A DNA stretch of 51,463 nt, taken from positions 1-51,463 of the forward strand of contig JAFPWN010000055.1 in assembly GCA_017412765.1 (NCBI GenBank), in the 5' to 3' direction. The translations under genes were made by a program, and so were the position numbers. Below, in pieces: positions 8,295 to 19,718 of this stretch. Source of the stretch: Oscillospiraceae bacterium. GTDB lineage: Bacteria > Bacillota > Clostridia > Oscillospirales > Oscillospiraceae. The notes under the pieces were generated by a model. It did no database searches and had not been told where the DNA came from. It saw only the letters and a program-made list of their open reading frames with translations. Within the stretch, counting starts at the first letter, position 1. Every line of letters starts with the position of its first letter.

Positions 8295-9073
8295 AACAGT
8301 ATATCGTTGACGCATTTTCGGACGTGCCGTTTTCCGGTAACCCCGCAGCCGTTTGCATGATGGATTCGTGGCCGTCTTACGATAGCATGCTTAAGCTTGC
8401 GGCAGAGAACAACCTATCCGAGACCGCGTTTATCGTCAGGGAAGGGGATAATTACCTCCTGCGCTGGTTTACACCCGGTACAGAGGTAGAGCTGTGCGGG
8501 CACGCGACTCTGGCTTCGGCATATGTGATTTTCAGCTTCTATGAACCGGAGTCAAGTGAAATCAGCTTCTCGACAATGAGCGGAGTTCTCACTGTCAAAC
8601 GCCGAGGCGACCTGTTTGAAATGGATTTTCCGACCTATGAGCTCCGTGAGATACCGGTTACAGAAGATATGGAGCGCGCGTTCGGAGCTAAACCGGTTAA
8701 AGCCGTTATCGGACTCGATCTTGTATGCGTTTTTCAAAATGAGCAGATCGTCAGAAATATGGTTCCGGACAGCTCCGCGCTTACGAAGCTTCCCGGGAGG
8801 ATACAGAACGCCACCGCAAAGGGTACGGACGCTGACTGCGTATCACGAAGCTTCTGTCCGAAGCTGAGTATCAGGGAGGATCCCGTCTGCGGTTCTGCGC
8901 ACTGTCAGATTGCGGATTACTGGTCACGTGAGCTTGGAAAAAGTGAAATATCCGCTTATCAGGCATCTGAACGAGGCGGCTGGCTCTATTGCAGCAAGAC
9001 GGAGAACGGAAGAATGAAAATCAGCGGAAAGGCCGCTCTTACGGCAATATCCGAGATATACGCAAAATTATAA
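8291..9073 (+). CDS. PhzF-family isomerase-like protein
   Basis: A 260-residue member of the PhzF/diaminopimelate-epimerase-like fold. Seen: VDAFSDVPFSGNPAAVC at the N-terminus, NNLSETAFI carrying the family's catalytic glutamate (E44), and RWFTPGTEVELCGHATLASA. The second half has the matching REDPVCGSAHCQIADYW. In phenazine producers PhzF isomerises a dihydroxyanthranilate; most Firmicute relatives act on unknown substrates and no phenazine genes are nearby. The start is TTG at 8291, overlapping the acylphosphatase stop by 4 bp, with GGAG 8 bp upstream. The gene ends at a bidirectional terminator shared with the RNase P RNA gene. Confidence 0.9.
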   Translation: MKQYIVDAFSDVPFSGNPAAVCMMDSWPSYDSMLKLAAENNLSETAFIVREGDNYLLRWFTPGTEVELCGHATLASAYVIFSFYEPESSEISFSTMSGVLTVKRRGDLFEMDFPTYELREIPVTEDMERAFGAKPVKAVIGLDLVCVFQNEQIVRNMVPDSSALTKLPGRIQNATAKGTDADCVSRSFCPKLSIREDPVCGSAHCQIADYWSRELGKSEISAYQASERGGWLYCSKTENGRMKISGKAALTAISEIYAKL

Positions 9074-9077
9074 AATA

Positions 9078-9118
9078 AGGGCATTGGAATCAAATCACTC
9101 CAATGCCATTATTTTTTT
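9078..9118. terminator. Bidirectional terminator between phzF-like gene and rnpB
   Basis: An 8-bp stem GCATTGGA/TCCAATGC has a T-run on the plus side (CATTATTTTTTTA) and TTATTTTATAA on the minus side. It serves the two convergent transcripts. Confidence 0.85.
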
Positions 9119-9119
9119 A

Positions 9120-9459
9120 GAGAGCAGGTCTGTAAGCCGGGTTCTGTAATAGACGGTCATCTATCTAATCGCACCGTTGCCGGTGCGCTCAAGCCGCCTC
9201 CTCGGGACGAACGGGCAGTTCTCAATGTCCCTCCACGGCGTTGCTCCGGATAGAGTTTACAGCGAAAGCGTGTCTCCACGCCTCGGGTGGGCTCTTACCC
9301 CGCCTTTCCACCATCACCGCAAATGCGGCAGTCTATTTCTGTTGCACTTGTCCGAGGGTCACCCCTGGCCGGTGTTACCGGTTATCCTTGCCCTGTGGAG
9401 CCCGGACTTTCCTCACGCACAGCCTTTCGGCTTATGCCCGCGACCGTCCGACCTGCTCA
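9120..9459 (-). ncRNA. rnpB: RNase P RNA (rnpB)
   Basis: Catalytic RNA of ribonuclease P, which matures tRNA 5' ends. On the minus strand the 5' part carries GAGGAAAGTCCGGGCTCC and the 3' part ACAGAACCCGGCTTACAGAC, the universally conserved cores of the family. The ends pair as P1 (GAGCAGGTC with GACCTGCTC, 9450-9458 with 9122-9130). The length of about 340 nt and the conserved ACAGAAATAG segment fit bacterial RNase P RNA, probably ancestral type A. A near-consensus promoter lies right before it and a terminator right after. Ends are accurate to a few bases. Confidence 0.97.
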
Positions 9460-9466
9460 AGACGGT

Positions 9467-9495
9467 ATTTTAATATAAAAATCAGGTCTTGTCAA
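9467..9495 (-). promoter_or_regulatory. Strong sigma-A promoter of rnpB
   Basis: Minus strand TTGACA, 17 bp, TAAAAT, with the start point expected at about 9460, exactly at the P1 helix of the RNA. Confidence 0.9.
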
Positions 9496-9504
9496 ATGGA
9501 ATGA

Positions 9505-9533
9505 TTGAAAATTCTGCGCTGAAGGTATATAAT
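9505..9533 (+). promoter_or_regulatory. Sigma-A promoter of murD
   Basis: TTGAAA, 17 bp, TATAAT, about 36 bp before the murD start. It is back-to-back with the rnpB promoter. Confidence 0.88.
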
Positions 9534-9568
9534 ATATAGGTTAATGAAAAAATCTAACGAGGTGCAAA

Positions 9569-10936
9569 ATGACTCTCAATGAATATCTTTCCTCACTTCG
9601 CGGAAAAAAGGTCGAGGTTCTCGGCATCGGTATATCAAACCGTCCGCTTATCAGGCTCTTGCTGAAAAACGGTATCGAGGTAGTTGCGAGAGATAAAACT
9701 CCGCGTATGAAGTTCGGCGAGGCTGAAGAAGAATTTGAGAGGTGCGGCGCAGCGCTCGTTCTCGGAGAGAATTACTTAAAGGGAATCGACGGAGACGTTA
9801 TTTTCCGCTCGCCCGGAATTCGTCCCGATCTGCCCGAGATCGTTTCTGCTGTTCAGTCCGGAGCCGTGCTCACAAGCGAGATGGAGGCGTTTTTCGAGGT
9901 CTGCCCGTGCGATATTATCGCCGTTACCGGCTCCGACGGAAAGACAACAACGACGACAGTCATCTCCGAAATACTCAAGCGCGACGGCAGACGGGTATGG
10001 GTCGGCGGCAATATCGGTACTCCGCTTCTTGACAAAGCTGACGAGATGCGCCCAGACGACGTCTGCGTGCTTGAGCTTTCGAGCTTCCAGCTAATGACAT
10101 TGAACAAAAGCCCGAAAATCGCCGTCATAACTAATGTGGCTCCGAATCATCTCGACGTACATAAGGGCATGGAGGAGTACGTCTGGGCAAAGAAAAACAT
10201 CTTTGACCGCGCCGTTCAGCCGGAAAAGGTCGTTCTGAACGCCGATAACGAAATCACTGCCGGATTTGCCGATGAGGCAAAGAACCCGGTTATGTTTTCT
10301 CGCAGGAGCGCCGTAAAAGAGGGAGTTTATCTCGAAAACGGCGATATAATCGCCACTTTCGGCGGCAAAACCGAACGCATAATGAGCGCGGACGCGATTT
10401 TCCTTCCGGGCGTGCACAATATCGAAAACTACATGGCGGCGTTTGCCGCGACGTGGGGCTTAGCCTCGAAAGCCGCTATGGTCGAGACCGCGCGCTCTTT
10501 CAGAGGTGTTGAGCATCGCATTGAATTTGTACGCGAGCTGAACGGAATAAAATTCTATAACGATTCTATAGCTTCAAGTCCTTCACGCACTACCGCGGGA
10601 CTGCGTTCCTTTAATCAGAAGGTGATCCTTATGGCAGGCGGCAAGGACAAGGGCGTGCCGTTTGACTCGCTTGGCGCTGAGATCGTTGAACACGTCAAGA
10701 CGCTCGTCGTAACAGGCTGGACTGCGGACAGAATCACTGAGGCGGCGAAGAACGCCGGCTTCACAGGTGAGATCATCCACGAGGACGATTTCTGCGACGC
10801 GGTCAGAGCCTGCTATAAGGCTGCTTCGAGCGGCGACATAGTGCTGATGAGCCCCGCCTGCACCTCGTTTGACAGATTCAAAAACTTCGAGGAGCGAGGG
10901 CGTCTCTTCAAAAAGACTGTAATGGAGCTTAAATGA
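9569..10936 (+). CDS. murD: UDP-N-acetylmuramoylalanine--D-glutamate ligase
   Basis: A 455-residue cytoplasmic Mur ligase that adds D-glutamate to UDP-MurNAc-L-Ala using ATP, the second amino acid step of peptidoglycan precursor synthesis. The N-terminal Rossmann-like UDP-binding domain begins LGIGISN. The ATP loop is GSDGKTTTT (121-129), followed by the conserved ELSSFQL and TNVAPNHLDVH. The C-terminal domain has the family's VEHRIEFV, YNDSIASSP and AGGKDKG motifs. GAGGTG lies 7 bp upstream of the ATG. It is not in a dcw-type cluster; instead it is coupled by a 4-bp overlap to a PLP enzyme gene. Confidence 0.96.
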   Translation: MTLNEYLSSLRGKKVEVLGIGISNRPLIRLLLKNGIEVVARDKTPRMKFGEAEEEFERCGAALVLGENYLKGIDGDVIFRSPGIRPDLPEIVSAVQSGAVLTSEMEAFFEVCPCDIIAVTGSDGKTTTTTVISEILKRDGRRVWVGGNIGTPLLDKADEMRPDDVCVLELSSFQLMTLNKSPKIAVITNVAPNHLDVHKGMEEYVWAKKNIFDRAVQPEKVVLNADNEITAGFADEAKNPVMFSRRSAVKEGVYLENGDIIATFGGKTERIMSADAIFLPGVHNIENYMAAFAATWGLASKAAMVETARSFRGVEHRIEFVRELNGIKFYNDSIASSPSRTTAGLRSFNQKVILMAGGKDKGVPFDSLGAEIVEHVKTLVVTGWTADRITEAAKNAGFTGEIIHEDDFCDAVRACYKAASSGDIVLMSPACTSFDRFKNFEERGRLFKKTVMELK

Positions 10937-12171
10937 TGGACAAAAGAGTAACAGAGCTTGCCGACAAGGTCGAGGCAAAGCTTAAAGATAAGTTTGCAAA
11001 AATAGACAAAACCGCGCTCAGCAATACCGGGCGTCTGCTTGAAATATACAGAGAGAACCGAGTTTCCGCAAATATGTTCGCCGGAACGAGCGGATACGGC
11101 TATGACGATCTCGGACGCGATACTTTTGAGAAGGTTTTCGCGGAAGCGATGGGCGCGGAAAAGGCGATAGTCCGCAATAACTTCGTAAACGGCACTCACG
11201 CTATCGCAACCGCGATGTTTGCGTGTCTCAGACCGGGCGACGTGCTTCTCGCGGCGACGGGCATTCCATACGATACTCTCCAGGCGGCTATCGGACTTAC
11301 CGGAGACTATCCAGGCTCGATGAAGTACTACGGCATCGGTTACGATGAGGTCCCGCTCCTTGATAACGGCGAGCCGGATCTCGAAAATATCAGACTGAAA
11401 GCCGCCGACAAGAGAGTAAAATGCGTTGAGATACAGCGCTCGCGCGGCTACGCGAACCGCCCGACTCTCAGCGCTCGGAAGATAGGGGAGATCTGCGATA
11501 TAGTTCACGCCGTCAATCCCGAGGCAGAGGTAGTCGTCGATAACTGCTACGGCGAATTCGTTCAGGAGACTGAGCCGCCTGTGGTCGGCGCCGATCTCAT
11601 TGCAGGCTCGCTGATTAAAAATCCCGGCGGCGGTCTTATCGCTACGGGCGGCTACGTTGCGGGAAAGAGTGAACTTGTCGATGCCGCGGCGATGCGGCTT
11701 TCCGTTCCCGGCATCGGCGGCGAGTGCGGGTCTTACGAGGGCGGTTACAGACTGCACTTTCAGGGCCTCATGAACGCGCCCCATACTGTCGCTCAGGCGC
11801 TCAAAACTGTTGTCTTCTGCGCCGGTATGCTCGAGGAGCTCGGATACAAGGCTTCTCCGGCTTCTGATGAGGAGAGATACGATATTATTCAGTCCGTAGA
11901 GCTCGGAAAGGCGGAGCTTCTTGAAAAGTTCTGCCGCGGAATACAGTTTGCTTCGCCGGTAGACAGCTACGTAACGCCGATCCCGTGGGATATGCCCGGC
12001 TATGAGGATCAGGTCATAATGGCTGCGGGTACGTTCGTGCAGGGCGCTTCGATCGAGCTCAGCTGCGACGGACCGATGCGCGAGCCGTACACAGCCTTCA
12101 TGCAGGGCGGTCTGACTTATGAGCTCGGCAAGCTCGGAGTTATGAACGCTATTGATATGCTTTTGAAATAA
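10933..12171 (+). CDS. Methionine gamma-lyase-family PLP protein (aluminium-resistance type, YnbB-like)
   Basis: A 412-residue fold-type-I PLP enzyme of the family named both aluminium resistance protein and methionine gamma-lyase-related. Seen: FAGTSGYGYDDLGRDTFE near residue 50, the PLP-ring aspartate D203 (VVVDNCYGEF), the Schiff-base lysine K229 in GSLIKNPGGG, and VPGIGGECGSY. In Bacillus the homologue (ynbB) sits near glnR; here it follows murD with overlapping stop and start. The biochemical reaction of this family is not well established and the resistance name comes from a phenotype. A second ATG three bases later is an equally good start. Confidence 0.9.
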   Translation: MMDKRVTELADKVEAKLKDKFAKIDKTALSNTGRLLEIYRENRVSANMFAGTSGYGYDDLGRDTFEKVFAEAMGAEKAIVRNNFVNGTHAIATAMFACLRPGDVLLAATGIPYDTLQAAIGLTGDYPGSMKYYGIGYDEVPLLDNGEPDLENIRLKAADKRVKCVEIQRSRGYANRPTLSARKIGEICDIVHAVNPEAEVVVDNCYGEFVQETEPPVVGADLIAGSLIKNPGGGLIATGGYVAGKSELVDAAAMRLSVPGIGGECGSYEGGYRLHFQGLMNAPHTVAQALKTVVFCAGMLEELGYKASPASDEERYDIIQSVELGKAELLEKFCRGIQFASPVDSYVTPIPWDMPGYEDQVIMAAGTFVQGASIELSCDGPMREPYTAFMQGGLTYELGKLGVMNAIDMLLK

Positions 12172-12178
12172 ACGCTGA

Positions 12179-12213
12179 AAAATGCGCATATACTTCCCGT
12201 AGGGGTGAAGATC

Positions 12214-12224
<11 letters not shown>
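12179..12224 (+). promoter_or_regulatory. Hairpin containing the yunB ribosome site and start codon
   Basis: An 11-bp perfect outer stem (AAAATGCGCAT at 12179-12189 with ATGCGCATTTT at 12214-12224) encloses an inner CTTCCC/GGGGTGAAG pairing. The yunB ATG (12214) and its AGGGGTGA site both lie in paired positions, and the stem ends in TTTTA, so it also resembles the terminator of the upstream gene. Confidence 0.65.
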
Positions 12225-17022
<4,798 letters not shown>

Positions 17023-17026
17023 AAAT

Positions 17027-17051
17027 GATCCGGCAGGAAACCTGCCGGATC
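17027..17051. terminator. Left copy of a duplicated terminator hairpin
   Basis: A perfect 25-bp hairpin (GATCCGGCAGG/CCTGCCGGATC with an AAA loop) preceded by an A-run, so it works as a terminator on the minus strand for pfp. An identical 25-bp hairpin is at 17213-17237, on the other side of repeat copy B. Confidence 0.9.
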
Positions 17052-17212
17052 AATGCGTCGACAAAGTCTCCGCATCGAACATATTTTGCACTCTCAGAGC
17101 GCAAAATATGACGCCTGCGGGCGGATTATGCGACGTGAAGGGGCCTCTTGGCCGGCCCCTTCACAGAACCCCGCCACCTTTATCCAACGCTGTTCTTCTT
17201 TGTCTACAGTAT
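17052..17212 (-). repeat. 160-nt structured intergenic repeat, copy B
   Basis: Complete copy, 161 bp, sense on the minus strand. It has the same two strong stems as copy A and the same GTCGACGCATTG end. It lies exactly between two identical 25-bp terminator hairpins, in the gap between convergent genes. In the long stem the sense strand has a G-T pair where copy C has G-C. Confidence 0.9.
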
Positions 17213-17243
17213 GATCCGGCAGGAAACCTGCCGGATCTGTTTT
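17213..17243 (+). terminator. Right copy of the duplicated terminator hairpin
   Basis: Identical to 17027-17051 and followed by TGTTTTTT, so it acts on the plus strand. Removing the repeat and one hairpin copy restores a normal bidirectional terminator (A-run, hairpin, T-run). Confidence 0.9.
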
Positions 17244-17254
17244 TTACGGATAAA

Positions 17255-18496
17255 TTACTTTGCGAGGACTTTCTTGAGTCTTGCGAAGCGGGGCAGACCG
17301 TTCTCGAGCTTGCGATCTGGCTCACCGGCGATAAGGGGAAGAGCATAATCGGCAAAGTCGGAGGTGATGCCGTTGTGATCGGGGGTGATCCACTCAAGCG
17401 GGACCTTCTTTTCATAGTTGGCGACAGAGGTGAGCGGGAGGAGGATCATCTCGCAGGAGTACTTGCCGTCTGTCATGACTCTCTTGAAGCCGACCATCTT
17501 GCCGGTCTCGCCGTTAACGGCAGCCTCAACAGCGGTCTTGCCGGCGAGGAAGCTCTCGTCGATATCTGTCTGGCTGGCGAGGTGAGCGCCGCAGCGCTGG
17601 AGAAGGCTGAGCTCGATGCCGCGAACCTTGGCACCGGTCTTTTCTTTGACGACGTTTGCGAGGTGAGCAGCAAGTCCGCCGAGCTGAGCGTGACCGAAGC
17701 CGTCGGTAGCGGAGGCCTTTGCCTCGGAAACGAACGTGCCGTCGGCATAGTGGATGCCCTCGGATACGGCAACGATGCACTTGCCGTTCTTGTTATAGAT
17801 ATCGGTTACGTCCTTGAGGAACTTGTCCATATCGAAATCGACCTCGGGAACGTAGATGAGGTCGGGGCCGCAGCCGACGGTGGAGGCGAGGGAAGCGGCA
17901 GCGGTGAGCCAGCCTGCGTGACGGCCCATGATCTCGATAACGGTGATCATGCCGGTATCGTAAACTCTCGCGTCCTTATAGACCTCGCAGACGGAGGTGG
18001 CGATGTACTTTGCTGCAGAGGCGAAGCCTGGGCAGTGGTCGGTACCGTAAAGGTCGTTGTCAATGGTCTTGGGAACGCCCATTACTCTGCAATCCCAGCC
18101 GGATTTTGCCATGTAGCGGCTGACCTTGTCGCAGGTGTCCATGGAGTCGTTGCCGCCGTTATAGAAGAAATAACGGATATTGTACTTCTTGAAGATCTCA
18201 AGAATACGCTTATAGTCGGTGTCGTCCTTATCAGGATCGGCGATTTTATAGCGGCAGGAGCCGAGCTCGGAGGAGGGGGTGTTGAGAAGAAGCTTGAGCT
18301 CCTCGGCGTCCTCCTGACCCATATCATAGAGCTGATCTGCGAGCATACCCTTGATACCGTGCGCCATGCCATAGACATTGGTGATGCATTCAGAATCAAG
18401 CGCGGTACGGATAACGCCGTAGGCAGACGCGTTGATTACAGAGGTGGGGCCGCCGGACTGACCGATCACGGCAGCACCGATAAGTTTTTCGCTCAT
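17255..18496 (-). CDS. pfp: 6-phosphofructokinase, pyrophosphate-dependent type
   Basis: A 413-residue cytoplasmic enzyme that phosphorylates fructose 6-phosphate to the 1,6-bisphosphate. GQSGGPTSVINAS is at residues 12-24. Donor choice can be read from two motifs: GGND (114-117) has Asp where ATP enzymes have Gly (GGDG), and PKTIDND (142-148) has Lys143 where ATP enzymes have Gly. Both indicate pyrophosphate as phosphoryl donor, making the step reversible. IEIMGRHAGW is the substrate-binding segment. The start has GGGAGGTAA upstream. It is divergent from fba, the next glycolytic enzyme, with 152 bp between starts. A weak promoter (TTTAAA, 17 bp, TATCAT on the minus strand) may serve it. Confidence 0.93.
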   Translation of the reverse strand: MSEKLIGAAVIGQSGGPTSVINASAYGVIRTALDSECITNVYGMAHGIKGMLADQLYDMGQEDAEELKLLLNTPSSELGSCRYKIADPDKDDTDYKRILEIFKKYNIRYFFYNGGNDSMDTCDKVSRYMAKSGWDCRVMGVPKTIDNDLYGTDHCPGFASAAKYIATSVCEVYKDARVYDTGMITVIEIMGRHAGWLTAAASLASTVGCGPDLIYVPEVDFDMDKFLKDVTDIYNKNGKCIVAVSEGIHYADGTFVSEAKASATDGFGHAQLGGLAAHLANVVKEKTGAKVRGIELSLLQRCGAHLASQTDIDESFLAGKTAVEAAVNGETGKMVGFKRVMTDGKYSCEMILLPLTSVANYEKKVPLEWITPDHNGITSDFADYALPLIAGEPDRKLENGLPRFARLKKVLAK

Positions 18497-18584
18497 TGGA
18501 ATTACCTCCCATTATTTTTTTGATTACGCATAGATGATAACATATTTCATTCTGATTTTAAAGTGCATTTTTCCAAAATATATC

Positions 18585-18612
18585 TTGAAATCGGAAAACA
18601 TTATGGTAAAAT
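18585..18612 (+). promoter_or_regulatory. Sigma-A promoter of fba
   Basis: TTGAAA, 16 bp, TAAAAT, with AAAGGAGATG shortly downstream. Confidence 0.75.
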
Positions 18613-18648
18613 ATATCTATCCATCAAATGTTAAAGGAGATGTTTGCA

Positions 18649-19635
18649 ATGGGAATCGTAACTTCCAAAGAAATGTTTAAGAAAGCATACGACGGCGGCT
18701 ACGCGATCGGCGCTTTCAACGTCAACAACATGGAGATCGTCCAGGGCATAACCGAGGCAGCTATCGAGCTTCACGCTCCGCTTATCCTTCAGGTTTCCAA
18801 GGGCGCTCGCAACTACGCAAAACACGTTTATCTCATGAAGCTCATTGAGGCCGCTGTTCAGGACGCTGAGCAGACTGCCGGCTTTGATCTTCCTATCGTT
18901 GTTCACCTTGACCACGGCGACTCCTTCGAGCTCTGCAAGAGCTGCATCGACGGCGGCTTCAGCTCCGTTATGATCGACAAGTCCGGTCTGCCTTTCGAGG
19001 AGAACATCAAGATCACCAAGCAGGTCGTTGAGTACGCTCATGACCACGGCGTTGTCGTTGAGGCCGAGCTCGGCACTCTCGCCGGCGTTGAGGACGAGGT
19101 CAACGTATCCGCTGAGGATTCCAGCTATACCCGTCCCGAGGACGTTCAGGAGTTCGTTGAGCGCACCGGATGCGACTCCCTTGCAATCGCTATCGGCACG
19201 AGCCACGGCGCTTATAAGTTCACCGCAAAGCAGTGCACCCGCGATCCGATCACCGGCAAGCTCGTTCCGCCTCCTCTCCGCTTCGACATTCTTGAAGAGG
19301 TCTCCCGCCGTCTGCCCGGCTTCCCGATCGTTCTTCACGGCTCCTCCAGCGTTCCTCAGGAGTTCGTTGACAAGATTAACAAGTACGGCGGCAAGAGGCC
19401 CGACGCAGTAGGAATCCCCGAGGAGCAGCTCCGCGAGGCAGCAAAGATGGCAGTCTGCAAGATCAACATCGACTCCGACCTCCGTCTTGCGCTCACTGCG
19501 TGCATCCGCGAGCACTTCTGGGAGCACCCCGATCACTTCGATCCGCGCCAGTATCTCACCCCCGGTCGCGCCGCAATCCGTGAGATGGTCAAGCATAAGA
19601 TCGTAAATGTTCTCGGCTGCGACGGAAAAGCTTGA
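18649..19635 (+). CDS. fba: Class II fructose-bisphosphate aldolase
   Basis: A 328-residue zinc-dependent aldolase that splits fructose 1,6-bisphosphate into dihydroxyacetone phosphate and glyceraldehyde 3-phosphate. The motif VVHLDHGD has the zinc ligand H86-type histidine, catalytic D88 and H89. Further signatures are DKSGLPFEENI, EAELG, AIGTSHGAYKF and LHGSSSVP, which holds another zinc histidine. The ATG at 18649 has AAAGGAG with ideal spacing; an in-frame TTG further upstream is unlikely. Codons are strongly biased to C/G endings (a highly expressed gene). It is divergent from pfp and ends at a strong terminator. Confidence 0.96.
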   Translation: MGIVTSKEMFKKAYDGGYAIGAFNVNNMEIVQGITEAAIELHAPLILQVSKGARNYAKHVYLMKLIEAAVQDAEQTAGFDLPIVVHLDHGDSFELCKSCIDGGFSSVMIDKSGLPFEENIKITKQVVEYAHDHGVVVEAELGTLAGVEDEVNVSAEDSSYTRPEDVQEFVERTGCDSLAIAIGTSHGAYKFTAKQCTRDPITGKLVPPPLRFDILEEVSRRLPGFPIVLHGSSSVPQEFVDKINKYGGKRPDAVGIPEEQLREAAKMAVCKINIDSDLRLALTACIREHFWEHPDHFDPRQYLTPGRAAIREMVKHKIVNVLGCDGKA

Positions 19636-19659
19636 TTTTCTGATATGATATAGTATATA

Positions 19660-19694
19660 ATAGACACTGACATAAAAGTCAGTGTCTATTTTTA
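19660..19694 (+). terminator. Terminator after fba
   Basis: A 12-bp stem ATAGACACTGAC/GTCAGTGTCTAT (19660-19671 with 19678-19689) is followed by a T-run. A TTGATT, 18 bp, TATAAT array directly upstream would start transcription at this hairpin, so it could instead be a 5' hairpin of the next gene. Confidence 0.85.
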
Positions 19695-19718
19695 TACACA
19701 ACGGAAGACGGTGATATT

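Noticed and set aside
10813-12189. 458-codon frame on the minus strand opposite the PLP enzyme gene
   Set aside because: Shadow of the gene at 10933-12171; composition is the mirror of the real gene and no start signal is present.
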